This document shows, in pieces, positions 14,601 through 27,233 of a stretch of DNA of 64,000 bases. Origin of the DNA: Neospora caninum Liverpool (lineage: Eukaryota > Apicomplexa > Conoidasida > Eucoccidiorida > Sarcocystidae); assembly GCF_000208865.1 (NCBI RefSeq), contig NC_018394.1, positions 1-64,000 of the forward strand, written 5' to 3'. Positions within the stretch are counted from its first letter, which is position 1. Every line of letters starts with the position of its first letter. The notes under the pieces were generated by a model, which was not told the DNA's origin, ran no database searches, and worked only from the letters and a program-made list of their open reading frames with translations. The position numbers were made by a program, and so were the translations under genes.

Positions 14601-17528
14601 TGTTGTTCTCCTTTCGAAGACACTTTGGGGCCTCCATAGTTCATCGGCACCCCTGCAGGGCTACTTCGCGTCGCAGATCGGTGAAACCAACCAATGCTAA
14701 TATTAACTGTTTCCAAGTGTTCTGCCATCCTTATGCCTCCCACCGAATTGACTGAACATATGCAGAGATCTTCACGCCCTGCAAAGACACTGCTGTCACG
14801 CCTTCGCATCGCGAAAAGAACAACGAAGAACTCACCTTCTGTGACATAAGTGCAAGTATTGGTTTTCTACACCGGAAAACAGTCGTCAAATCCGCATCTA
14901 AAATATCCACACTAGAGTTTGCACCTATCACAGGCAGCTCAAGGGATGTTGTATGCTAATATGCGTCAGCAAGGAAGGTACGGAAGTACGCCCACGTATT
15001 GCAGCGAAGAATGATAAAGCCTCGTAGTTTACCCCAAACCAGCGTTCTCCGATGCCAACGTGTTGACGCATTATACTGAGCTAATGAACACAATCTTCCA
15101 CATTAGCTCTTGCATGGTATTTAGGTTAAGTGACACGTGATCCAGTGCAGGACACCAGAGGCGTTCCAACAGAAGAACTAAATCACGAGGGCTGTCCCGT
15201 CGGCTCCGGGTGGGGCAGGATACGAGTCTCTCGGGGGGCTACCTTCGAGTTGCAACATGATGCGATGAGGATTCAAAGTTCCCTGACGTTCCACGTCCAT
15301 GGCTTCGAGCGTGATACTCAACGCACAACGCCAGTAATCAAAAAACTGTCGATAGTGGGCTGTTCCGCTTAAGGAAATGTCACGACGCGAGAAGCAAACC
15401 AGTGCATGGCGACTGACTGGTCGCAAAAGAAAAACAATAACTGCGATACCTGTCTCCGTCGACGATTCTGCTGAGAGAACCAATCCCGTGGTGTAGCTGG
15501 ATTTGTGTTGCTGAAAGGAGCACTGAAGACTCAAAGTTTCTTACCGGCTGTTCATATCGGTTCGCTGCCAACGCTCGAATCGTGAGATCCAACACAGAAG
15601 GCCAGTTATCTACAAGACTGTTGACAGCAAGATAGTGCTTTCGAGAAAGGGTTACGATACAGCGTCCACACAAGGATAACACCATTTAGCAACAATGTCT
15701 CATCCGTGCGCAGAGAGCAGTCTGCATCTCTACGGAGAGCGTGACTTTGTGAGTACACGAAAGCGTTCGTCATATTCTTACCTTATTGCCATACCAACTA
15801 GACAAGGCACGCTCGGCTCTCCCTAAGGTATTAGTTCCCTAGTGTTTGAACTGATATGCAACTTCAGATGCCCCAAACTATCGTATCGTTCGGTCTCTTT
15901 GTGATAAATCATGCTTGCGACAACAGCGTCTCCACATACAGCTTCAATCCCCAACAACACTGATTGATGCTCTAGCTCTGAGCCGTCCGATCGAATGATC
16001 GCCAGGAAAACACAATCTGAATCGCCATTCGAAGCGCGTGACAGAATGACTTGGTCACCCATTGCAGCCTCTGTTCACGAAACACACAAAACGGTGAAAG
16101 CCTCTGTCATTAGTTTCACGGCTCCTATAGCGAATAGTTGATCGTCGACACCAGCACAGCTCTGGACGTGACAGCTACAGACAGGAGTGCAACCTGATTG
16201 GCACTCTGCGACTTTCGGCTCCTCCGTATAACCAGCAGGGGCGCAGAGAGTGGTTGTGCAATGCAGAGTGGAGCCACTGGCGACTTAAAAATTGCTTTGA
16301 CAGCATCGGCTGCGTTAATACAATCCATAATTATTGTTTCACGCCCGTCTGTGCAACTGGTCTCCCAAACTCCTCCGTTGTTGAGGGTTCACCGCGCATC
16401 GATGGACGGAAGCTGCAAAATATACCGGTTCCTCTAATGGGTCGAAGTGTTCCATAGAAGGGACCTATGTCATTTTCACTTTGCGGGTACTCGGAGGTAC
16501 CTCTGCGCTGTGGCACGCAACAGTTTCTCTTGCTCTCTGGCTACGACCGCGCGCCCGCGCACATGGAGATCAGGAGCCTTCCTTCTGCTCGCTAATACTA
16601 GCCAAGGCAATTACCGCTCAAACTTCGTTGGTGACAGGAAAATCTGACCGGTAGCCGTATGATTGGCAACGGAATCGCCTATCGGTCACGCTTCCACACT
16701 GCTTAGTAACAGTTCTTCTAAAATCCGCTGGCGGGGTTTCGAGGCTGGGGCTTGATTCACCAAATATGAGAATTTGTTCGTGCTAAGCAAGGATCTGGTG
16801 AAACGCCATTAACTGATATGATGCTCTCCTGAAAAACCCTCCAGACCTGCCGGAGGAAAGACAACTCGACTCTTCCTGGGAAAAGCTAAAGCGTTTAGTG
16901 CAGACGTATTTTCTCGGTGTGCACAACATCGGGCACTTGAAACTGACACTTACCGGACTCCGCCACTATTAGTCGCACATTCAAAACCATCACAAAATCA
17001 GACGATAGTTTTTCCATATACACACACTGCATAAAGGGTGAGCAAATTATGGGTGTTTCTCCAACACAAAACTAGAGCTCCGATGTAGATCTTGTCTTTC
17101 ACAATAGGGCGAGAAACGCCATGCCACTCGTAATTGAAAGGTGATGCATGCAGAAGTTTAAGCACACAGGCCGTCGCTGATCGGTTCCCGAAGAGGGAAA
17201 GCTGAAAACTGGGCATCCCACTCCCTCGCAGCGTTCACAGCCCTCGCGATCACCTACCGTGATGACCTGGGTTTCCGTGTCGACAAGGACGATTCAAAAC
17301 GGTGCAGGGGTAATGCAGTCAATTTATAGTTTTTTTTGTTTCTGCTTGCAGTGCACGTGCGCGTTCCTCCGTGCCCGGACCATTTTTATAGGATCCGAAC
17401 GGGAATACTGGGCCCGCCTTTGCTAGCACAAGTCTCATTTTTCTGGCCCTAAGCTTTTCCCGACGAGCGACGAGACCTGTCACATCCGTACCAATGCGTT
17501 TCTCTATTCTTTGGACCCCGAGTACCAC
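8686..17528. other. Gene-poor tract, nothing recognised
   Basis: Only short frames (mostly below 115 codons) occur on both strands, with no coherent series of splice-bounded exons and no recognisable protein motif. There is no tandem repeat, tRNA or rRNA that I can see. Base composition is balanced and unlike the GC-rich coding DNA at the right of the window. Confidence 0.5.
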
Positions 17529-17550
17529 TTACCAATGGTACCATTGGTAA
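17529..17550. repeat. Perfect 22-bp palindrome
   Basis: Each half reads ttaccaatggt and the second half is its exact reverse complement, with no spacer; a KpnI-type ggtacc lies at the centre. It sits in gene-poor DNA with no adjacent gene to suggest an operator. It could be a protein-binding site, a rearrangement scar or coincidence. Confidence 0.8.
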
Positions 17551-19403
17551 TCACTCTCTGAATCACATAACAACGCTTAACAGCAACACCGTTGTCGGCT
17601 TGCCTGACAACACTTTGTCTGACAGTGCCCAGTTAGCGACAAAATAGACGACCGAATTGCTCTTGACATGTTTGAGAAAGGGGAGGTGAAGCTGTGCCAG
17701 ATTCGATGAACCAGATCGTGAAAACTGCAGTGAGACGCAGTACTACAATATTGACATTGTGCGACACGATTATTCTATTTGCCAGTGTTATCTTGCTGAG
17801 TCGCCAAGTACATAACCATTGCCGTGTGCACGACAATGAAAGGCGTGGGCAGGGATCTGAATATACCTTTCTGTCTAACCCCCTCCACAGAAAGAAAGCA
17901 TCGAATTTGTGAAAAACTATTCACCATGGATGAGCCAGTGGCTCTACGTAAATTCTGGTGCCTCATACGTTATTGTCCCTCTGCTGCGTTCTTTTCTATG
18001 TGCGCACACTTGCTCTGGGGTTGCCCAAACAACCAGGTAGCTACGACCTGCCGTTGCGTTTGCGCCTACAAAAGTCTTTTTCGACACCGGTATGTCTGCA
18101 ACCAGACGGCTGAGCGACGTGCCGACTCATCACTCGTGATCTCGTTCACGACGCTGCACCCGTAAACAGAGTTGGTGCACAGAGTTCCTGTCCTTTATGC
18201 GCTAGAGTTCGTGTTTGGGCAACCAGCATAAAACTTGCAATTCAAATTAAAGCGTCCCCTGGCGCCACCGCCGGTCTACACTTTCCATGTGACATTTCTT
18301 GGTAGCATATCACAGGAGACCGCCGTGTCTGCTCAGGTTAAGACCTAGCTTAGGTACGTCTGGCTTCCGGAGTCCCCCTCCACACGCTTAGTAGTGCTAC
18401 TCGTGCACGACAAAACACCCTTCGGATAGATACAGTTCCGCTCTACTCTCTGACTCTCACACTCTTGTCGGAATGAGACGTTCTTCGGACCCCTACTGCG
18501 AGCCACAGGGAGTCATGTACACATAAAATACGCACCGAAGCGGTGGCCCGCGAGGACGACACCTCTCGTGATGGTTACATTCCTTGACGGTTTGCCAGGA
18601 CAGTTATGCACCTCAAATTACGAACGCATCAATCTTCCATCGGAACAACTACTTTCCTAGTACCGTTGTCCCGCTACGTACATGCTGAGAATCGATGCCC
18701 CACAGTGCGCCATCCTGGCCTTTCTAGTGTGTATAATGAACATACTCTACCGTTCCCCCTACACGATCCACGTTTCTGGCTTGACAATGAGCGCCGGCCA
18801 TTCTGGCACCAACAAACCATACCCCGTGAAAGGAACTCGCCATTATCCAACTCAGAGGATCAGTCTATCGGCGTCGGATGGACTAGGTTTACCCCGATAT
18901 GTGAAGATTCAAATCTCCAGACACTCAGAAAACATGAAAATAGTGATTGCCTTGTTTGTTCTCCCTGCGGGAACAGTCAGTCGAGAGAGCGTGGATGTGC
19001 CTTTTTTGCGAGAAGGCGCGACGTCAGCGAACAACCACGTTTTTTCTTTCAAACGCTCGACTCCCCGCCGTCTCAAGCAGCGTCGCAGCACCTGCCAGGT
19101 ACGCGCGCCTCTGAAACGCCAGGATATGGGAGAAACGGCGGTTCGTTCGATATATGAGACACTCCTCTAGGTTAGGTGGTATATGTACAAGATGTACCAG
19201 ACTGTCAATGTGCCGTACACACGGCAAATACTGTGTCCCTCTCAACAAGCCGTGATGCATATGGCGGCTTCCATATCAAAGACGTCTAGAGTACTCCTTC
19301 CCGAACGCATACCGCACACGTCGTACCATCGTATCCTCCCAATCCGATCCCGTCGACGATTGGCCGACCTACTCTTACATATATCGTTCCAGTACATCGC
19401 TTC
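17551..19403. other. Gene-poor tract with overlapping open frames
   Basis: Two plus-strand frames overlap at 18,606-19,157 (183 codons) and 18,682-19,170 (162 codons). Both being open in the same DNA argues for low stop content rather than a gene. No motif, signal peptide or splice structure supports either one. Confidence 0.45.
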
Positions 19404-20830
19404 CTCCACGCAGGGCACATGGAAGAAATGAATGGTTCTCACCGTCTGTTGCTGTCCATCACCGCAGCTAACTACTGTCTCACACTGAGGCCGTCAATCA
19501 TTCACACACGAACCACCACACCATTCCCCGCCCTCACGCACTACGACCAGCAATATCGTCATCCGCGCTACGCTTCGACTCCTCGCTCACCGATGCTCTG
19601 TCACAACCGCGTCCTGGCTCTGCTCCAACCTATGGCTTCCCGCCCGCACGCGAAATACAGAAACAAAGCACACATGGTCCTCACCTCCTGCGGCTGTCGA
19701 CAACCACGATTGAATCGTGTCACGCAGTGAAGCTGTGGATGATTTACAAAATGCACCGCAAGCCTTTCCCCTCTCCCGCTATCACGCGACAGTATATCCC
19801 CCTAGAGAGCACTCGTTTGTGCCTCGCCCAAACGCGTATGTGCCTCCACACAGGACACATGAACCAAAACAAACGGTTCTCACCATCTGTTGCTGTCCAC
19901 CACCGCAATCCAGTTCCGTTCATCACTGAGGCTGACCATCATTCACACACGAACCATCACACCATTCCCCGCCCTCACGCACTACCACCAGTGATATCCT
20001 TCCCCCCATTACACGTTCCACTCCTCGCTCACCGACGCACTGTCACAGTCGCGTCCCGAGTCTGCTCCTAACACATGGCTTCCCCCCCGCACGCGACGTA
20101 CTGAAACAAAACACACATGGTCCTCACTTCCTGCGGCTGTCGCCAACCACAATTGAATCGCGTCGCGCAATGAAGCCGTCCATAATCTACAAAATGAACC
20201 GCGAAGCTCCCCCTCTCCTGCTACCACGCGAACGTATATCCCCCCTAGACAACACTCGTTTGTGCCTCGCCCAAACGCGTATGTGCCTCCACACAGGACA
20301 CATGAACCAAAACAAACGGTTCTCACCATCTGTTGCTGTCCACCACCGCAATCCAGTTCCGTTCATCAATGAGGCTGACCATCATTCACACACGAACCAT
20401 CACACCATTCCCCGCCCTCACGCACTACCACCAGTGATATCCTTCCCCCCATTACACGTTCCACTCCTCGCTCACCGACGCACTGTCACAGTCGCGTCCC
20501 GAGTCTGCTCCTATCACATGGCTTCCCCCCCGCACGCGACGTACTGAAACAAAACACACATGGTCCTCACTTCCTGCGGCTGTCGCCAACCACAATTGAA
20601 TCGCGTCGCGCAACGAAGCCGTCCATAATCTACAAAATGAACCGCGAAGCTCCCCCTCTCCCGCTACCACGCGAACGTATATCCCCCCTAGAGAGCACTC
20701 GTTCGTGCCTCGCCCAAACGTGGATGTGCCTCCACGCAGGACACAGGATACAGTACAATTGGTTCTCATGGTCTGTTGCTGTCCACCGCCGCAGTCAAAT
20801 TCTGTCCCCCACTGAGGCTGTGAATTATTT
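19404..20830. repeat. Second tandem array, 441-443-bp period, about 3.2 copies
   Basis: The anchor ggttctca recurs at 19,434, 19,875, 20,318 and 20,761, giving spacings of 441, 443 and 443 bp. Copies two and three are nearly identical over most of the unit; the first and last are more diverged. Plus-strand sequence is strikingly rich in C and A. Short frames of 114-128 codons recur in the copies and are by-products of the repeat. The unit is unrelated by eye to the 1,268-bp satellite. Confidence 0.9.
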
Positions 20831-21033
20831 ACATACAAAGACTCACATGAGTCCTAGTCTTCACCCACTCCGCAGGAAATATCTGGCCCCACGTTATTGC
20901 CACTCATCTCTCTCTGAAGCTCTATCCAGGTTCTTGCTTTGTAGGGTCTATGCTAACCAACGCTGTCTGGCAAAACGAGGGCTAATCCGAATGCCCATGT
21001 TGGCCTAATGTGCATGTGCTTTTGCCAAAAATG

Positions 21034-21378
21034 CAGCCCACTGTGGGCGTTGTCGGACGTTCGCAGGAGAACGCTTCATATCACCCTGGCGTTCTCGCTG
21101 AGCTGGAATCTCTTCGGCACTCTGTAGTGCATGGAGTTACCGCGAGTAGATGTCTTGCATCAGATTGGGGAGATGGACTTCACCTTCAGCACGCTGGCGA
21201 GCGACGGGTGCATACTGTCTGCATCTCCCTCTTCTGTCGCCCTCAACAGGCGGCTACCCGCGAAGACAACAAGACTCACTCGAAGGGACTGTACCACCGG
21301 AATTACAGTTTCTTGTTGCTCTATCGCCACACATGTCTTTCTCTGTTGATACACCTAGACATCCAAGTGGTATTTTAG
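21034..21378 (+). CDS. Unrecognised small open frame, about 114 residues
   Basis: The frame opens with ATG at 21,034 just after the second repeat array and ends at a stop at 21,376-21,378. The predicted protein is mixed in composition, with a hydrophobic stretch near its C-terminus (Leu-Leu-Leu, then Leu-Ser-Leu-Leu) that might be a membrane segment. I see no family signature. An alternative frame is open at 21,131-21,349, so chance remains likely. Confidence 0.2.
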   Translation, partial: QPTVGVVGRSQENASYHPGVLAELESLRHSVVHGVTASRCLASDWGDGLHLQHAGERRVHTVCISLFCRPQQAATREDNKTHSKGLYHRNYSFLLLYRHTCLSLLIHLDIQVVF

Positions 21379-23564
21379 AAGATAATGAAAGGTAAGACTT
21401 TGCAAAAATGCGAAGTGCTGTCACACCGTTACAAGGGTTGGGATGGAGTCGTGGAGACAGTCAGATACAGTCGATGATGGTCTGTGCACAAGGCTCTGGT
21501 AGAGTTCATAGAAGCACAAGAGGAACGGTAGTTGCAGATCCATGGCGCGAAGTGGTCGAAAAAGTAGCTGGTATGGCATGATGACGTGTCACTCAAATGC
21601 CATGACCCTCTCAGCGAATCTTCTCCCTGTACGCATTGCTCTCACGTTGAAAGCTTTTTTGACCAGTGAAACTGCAGCAGCAACAGACTATCACTCTGGC
21701 GACCGCCACTGTGTTCCATATCTGGCAGACGGGGATTTTGATGACAGGAGCCGTCTTTTTGGAAATAGACTTTCAGGCAATAGGAGTCAAAGAGGCCCAT
21801 TCTGTCCACATTCGGCGCTTACGGTAATCAGGTACTGCAGTAAGGCACACAAAGAGACAAGTCCGAATATCGAATGAGCCAGTAACTCTTGCGGCAATCC
21901 ATAGAGGAACGAAGGCTTGATGCCGTGTAGAAAGCACGCTTGTGTGCAGTGCAAGTGATGGACTTCGCGGTGATCACACGCCAACGAGACACCGGGTAGG
22001 GCTGCAGTACCGTTATGCTGAACTGCACTGAGCTTACAAACTGGAAAGAATGTAAGAAAAGTCAGTGACGGCCCCAAATGAGTACGCCGACTCGATGCCG
22101 CTGCAGCAATCGACAAGTGTCTATCGCTTCTAAGCTAACTACAGTCCTTCGTTCATCTTCTCAAGAGATGGCTACTCAGAATGCTCCCCCATGCGAAATC
22201 CACACTCACAACCGTTATAGCGATGGCAACCATTGCTAGGCCAGTAGCCACCTACACATCGCAGAACAACAATACAGAAATCAAGCGGTTTGGTAGAGCT
22301 CACGCCAGTGGTAATTCCGTGACTGAACATTCTGTGGAGCAATACACCTGTTAGGTCCATTTCTTCTCGTAGCCTCTCCTCTCGTACTAAAGGAAATGCT
22401 TTACAATATTCTTACGTTTATATCGGATACGAACCGAACTGTCTCACGACGTTCTAAACCTAGCGCACGTGCCGCTCGCATGTCAGTCTCCTGCTTCCAA
22501 CATCAGCGCTCGGTATCGTCTCGATCGATAGCAAATGCTGAGGCGGCGCGCAACTGTTGCTATTATGGGCAGGAGTAGACCAAAGCTAATGGGAACAGGA
22601 CACTGCCCATCGCGCAGGAGTCAGCACCGCTCGTGGACGCGAAGCCACTGAGAAAGCACTTTCGTTTTCCAGATCTAAAGGACAGGCAGAGCGCATCACG
22701 TCACATCGGCATCGAATATGGTCATGAAAGTGCTTAAGGCGTTTCCGCTCTTCCACACATCAGGCTCCAAATACGAAGGGCACGCAGATGCTCCCTCGAC
22801 AGTGCCTATGCCGCACATTCAGAGCAACAGTAAAACTCCTCTACTATGCGGTGAAGCAGGGGGTATACGCGACAAGGTGGGAGCACAAGTGTTGCTCTTT
22901 GCGCACAGGGTTCGGGCACGCTGACCACAGAAAATATCTGCAAATGCCCGCAGACCAACCCAAGCAACTGGTACGTGTGAAGCATTTACATGAGGCATTT
23001 GACCGACTTATATCTGGAATACTGGCACCGGTTGGATCGACGCCAATTGAGTACCTTATTGGGTTGCGTTAGCATATCATGTACTTTCAAGGGGAGAGTG
23101 CTACATCAGCTAACCTCAACGGCATCGAGAAAAAGATGGCGATGTTGGGTGGCTCATTCCGTGGCAGAATCTTTGGCCTACATGCCTATCAGAGACCCCG
23201 TGCCTTTCTACAAAATTCCGATTAGCACTACTGTTGTGCGTTTTACTATGACTCAACGCTTTCTTGCCGTAGCAGGCGCGAATGCCCGAAACTCTTCGCC
23301 ATATGGTACCGTGTATCATGAATGACTGAGCCACAGGCTGTGGTGGGACCTCATGTGGTCCTGTGGACTCTTTCAGTTATGCAACTTTCAGGCGAGCGTA
23401 TGTGATCGAGTGCCACCAGCATGCATCGACTCTCACTGTCTCTGGCCGATTTTCTTTGGTAGCCTGCACACAAAGATGAAAACTTCCGAGTTGTAAGACG
23501 TTCCGAAGTCAAAGGTTAGGCTCTCGATTCAGCAATCTCACGCATCGGCAGGCTCTTCGGAAAC
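21379..23564. other. Gene-poor tract, nothing recognised
   Basis: Short frames only. A frame with ATG at 22,718 (68 codons) has no supporting feature. No repeats or RNA genes were seen. Confidence 0.45.
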
Positions 23565-25730
23565 TTAAAAGAGCTCCCCAAAGTACATACGCGCGACAAC
23601 TCCCACTATGAGTATAGCGGTGACAGTGGAACCAAGCAGCACGACAAGTAGTGTAGTGGGCGCCCCCCGCCTGCCTGATTCAACGGACAGCGACAACAAA
23701 GATCCGCCGACCGGCATATACTCCACAGTCGAAGCCGCCTGTCGGACGTCATCCTCGTCGACTTGGTCACACTGTGATACAAAAATTGAAAAAGAATTCA
23801 TCATTAGTGCCTGAGTCATTCTGGCTTAAACGCTACGCAACATTATTCCTCCACACATTTTTCTGCATATGATAGGGCATGCGCGAACACGATTCAGTCC
23901 CCGGGTACGGATTCCTTCGAGCCGAGCCTATGATGTTCAGCACACCCTCAGGATGAAACCGATCACAAAAACAGTCGCAACAACACAGCCACTTGACGGT
24001 GCACGACAGACGGCCTAGCATGCATCTAGAAATTCGAGTTTAAGATAACTAGTAACTCTTCAAAGCACATCGAGCGACTACAGGGAGGATGTAGTCGCAC
24101 GTCTATAGTTCTCTGGACCTCCGCATCTGCATGAATCTCGCTGGCTGTATTGGGTCGAGTCAGCAGTCTGTGCGAGATAAGCAGCTGACGAGAAGTGGCA
24201 TGCAATGGGATATCAATCGTTGCAGGCGCGACGCTTGAACTCGGTAAAGCGTCTCACTATGTGTTTCGAGAATCTGCGGGAACACGGGTCGCATGTCTAC
24301 AGCAGAAATGGTACTCACGAGCGCTGTTATTTTCCCTGCTCCGGGTGCCTGAGGAAACACACAAGGGAATCAGACAAATGCAGTTCAAGCTCAAGGCTGT
24401 ACAACAAACTCATGGGGTGACTCCTGTACGACAGAATGCCAGGTACAGTCACGAAATGCTACCATTTCGCTCGCAGCAGCGGTATATCTCTCTTCACCCG
24501 TGGCGGCGGGAATCTGAGAACTTCCCCACTAGTTAAGCAGCTTGAAGTCACTTACACCTCCATGTTCCTGCAGGACAGAACTCGCACGGGGCGTGCAGCA
24601 TTACAGTGAAGGCTGAGCCAAGTCATGAATGCTCGATGAGTGAGACGGAAAAAGAACAATCAACCGAAGGAACGTCTGCATACGCGGTTCGCATCCATTC
24701 CTCAATCTTTTGTCGCTGCAAACAAACATGCGAACAATGCGACAAAAAAACTGAAGTCAGCTCCGCCATGGTAGACGCGTCTCTGTACAAATGATCCGCG
24801 ATCCAGAATGATCGTCACCCGAGTGTGCAAACGATGCTACGAGGTTCCGATGTCGGCCTTATCTGCCAGGAGGCTGGAACGAGCTTTCATACCAAAATGC
24901 AGCCGAACAACAGTTCGATATCATCTGGGTCTGCAATAGGCGGGATCCGCGAATAATCGCAGAGGCCTTCACCGAAATCACTTCGTTGTCTCTCAGGAAC
25001 GGAACCGCAGGTCGGTGGCGCGGGGTCTTGTTCGGACAGGCCCAATTCGAATGCCGCTGCTTCGATAAGCAACCGAACTTGAGAAGACTGTCAATGCTAA
25101 TTTCGATCCTTGTTTGCAATCGTCAATCACCTCCGGCTGCCGTCACCTTCCTTTGCTGGTGTCAGGGAATTCCCTAATGGCACCACCAGATGGCATGGGA
25201 AATAAGTCAGCCAGTTACGCGGACAAAACGCCACTCACATGCACCCGATGTGCCCGGGTAGTTGGACACCCAACTGGGCGCCTTCATTCGACCGTTAAGA
25301 ATTCCAGTGATGTGGTCAGCCCGGGCCATAGCGTCTCATGCATCTAGTCGCCACTATCCTTCATGTAATTCATATAACTCCTTCACATCCGGTCGTTCCG
25401 TTTTCGAAGACAACATCTCAGCTTTTGCCCTCCGCGTCACAAAACTGAAGTCCCCAACTACGTATCATTATCCTGAAAATTCTTTCTCTTTTCAAGAATT
25501 CAAACACAAACTAACAAGGAGGCCGCCGGGAGAGTGGTCGTCGTCAGGGGACTCAACCACGAGTAGAAGCTCACATCTTCAGAAACGCAGAGTCGGCTTA
25601 CAACTGGTCTGATGCGAGCAGGAATCATCAAGACGTGCACTACACCCATTAATTGCGAGCGCGCATCCGCATGAATGACGCCTGGTGTCTGCCAGATATA
25701 GAGACTCGTTGTTTGCAGCCGTCCATCCAT
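23565..25730 (-). CDS. Putative five-exon gene with a C-terminal transmembrane helix
   Basis: Reading the minus strand, five exons can be chained with every intron in phase 0: 25,730-25,575 (ATG start, donor GTGAGC), 25,087-24,893 (donor GTATGA), a 30-nt exon 24,348-24,319 (donor GTGAGT), 24,273-24,190 (donor GTCAGC) and 23,771-23,565 (stop TAA). The model gives about 223 residues. The last exon starts with an acidic stretch (Asp-Glu-Asp-Asp), then has a hydrophobic segment of about 21 residues beginning Thr-Leu-Leu-Val-Val, followed by a short tail Arg-Met-Tyr-Phe-Gly-Glu-Leu-Phe. That is the shape of a type I membrane protein tail. The second exon is acidic with Cys residues. No family is recognised and no signal peptide is visible at the proposed start, so an upstream exon may be missing. 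The TM exon is the best-supported part; the first exon is the weakest. Confidence 0.4.
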
Positions 25731-27233
25731 GCACGCCACGAGCTACCTGAGCCTCTACCTTGAGTAACTGTGGTGCGATAACTACAGAAGCGATGCCCTA
25801 ACTAGCACAGAGATTACTTAAAATGGCAACCGTTCTGGTCGCCCCACCACTGGATGCTTGTGTGTGTGTGTGTGCGTGTGTGGATGTAGATTTGCTAGAC
25901 CAACGTGTTCCTGTCGTTCGCAACTTACGCCACAACTGAGGTCAATGGGCAACGTAAGACCAAAATAAGATTTTTGCTGCTGAAAGGGCATGGAATCCAA
26001 TTTAGACTCTGAACTGCTGGAAACGGTGCAGCAACGTCCGCGTTGTAGCACCTCTTCCTTCAACTGTGGTGCATCCTGATAGCATTCAGGAGAAGCATGA
26101 ATAGTGATGGCGTAGAGTGGGCCCAGTTGTCTTACTTTTTTGTTTACCCGCCTTGAAAAACGTGGCGCAGAAGAGGACGAAAAGTGCAACGCTAATAAGG
26201 CTGCAAATCACACACACACATACAAAAAAGATTATTTCACGAAGGGGTCCGCTACACAGCACGATGGAGCCCTCCCGTCTCTGCGGTGGTCCGCGAATGA
26301 CTGCACGAGACCACGCCTTCGTTTTGCGAGAGACAGGAGGGAATGGCCGCGACTACAAATTGCGGAAATCCATGCAGCTCAAGCATCAGTTCACCGACAC
26401 GGCAGACCAGATATCCACAACAGAAGCTCGACAAATACGACTCTCCGGACGGCTCAGCGGTGCGACTTCCTCATTTGGATGGCACTTCGGGCTCCGGAGG
26501 GCCGAGTCGATCAGGAGACACACATCTCGAGAATGGAACCACACTGGCAGTTCAAGACTCGTTTCACATATTTTGCACGGGGTAGCTCCTTTTCCTAGCT
26601 CCAATCGCAGACAAGGATGCCACGGAAATTAGCGTTTCACGCCCTGCATCTCAGACGTCTCTGTACATTTTCACACTGCTTCAGGAAGCACTAAACAATA
26701 TATCTCCACCTCAACGTGAAGATGAGGAAACTTAGGAAAATCCCTGCAGTACATGCCCTAACAGGGTGGTGAGCTCTGGAAGTCCACAGAGAGTCAGTTT
26801 TGGTGAGGAATCACGTTGTGGACTTCAGATGTGTTTGTCTGCATCAGCAATTTGTGCAGTGCTTTGTTGAACTGTTTTCCCATCCGCATGTCGGAAACCA
26901 TAGCGCGGGAACTGGTGTGCTTCCTTGTCGACCCAGAGTCGTGGGAACCAGAACACACACGGGGCAAACGAGTTCTCGCTGTAAAAATGGCCCTCGCTAC
27001 CCTCAAGGGGAGTTCCTTGAAAAGGCAAAGCGCCCTTCACTCGATTTCTCGATATATGTTGGTCGGATCCGTTTGTCTCAGCAAAATAGGGAGAAGTATA
27101 TGGAGAAGGAGCAATGGTTATCCTCCGCCTTCTGTGCTCTTACCACTATTATTTCTGCTCGTTGTGGCCAAAGAGCCCGCAACGGCAAATAACAGTTTTG
27201 TGCTGGTGCCACCCCGTCTCTTCTGTTTTCTAC
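25731..27233. other. Intergenic tract with CA/GT microsatellite
   Basis: A GT-rich microsatellite lies at about 25,859-25,882 and a short CA run at 26,209-26,222. Overlapping plus-strand frames (26,117-26,632, 26,140-26,598, 26,816-27,337) share the same DNA and lack splice support; the last also overlaps the 3' end of the minus-strand repeat-protein gene. None is called as a gene. Confidence 0.45.

Noticed and set aside
18606..19170. Two overlapping plus-strand frames of 183 and 162 codons as a gene
   Set aside because: Both are open in the same DNA, neither has a motif, signal peptide or splice structure; low stop density explains them.
19719..20838. 114-128-codon frames as a small gene family
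   Set aside because: They follow the 443-bp array and recur with its period on both strands.
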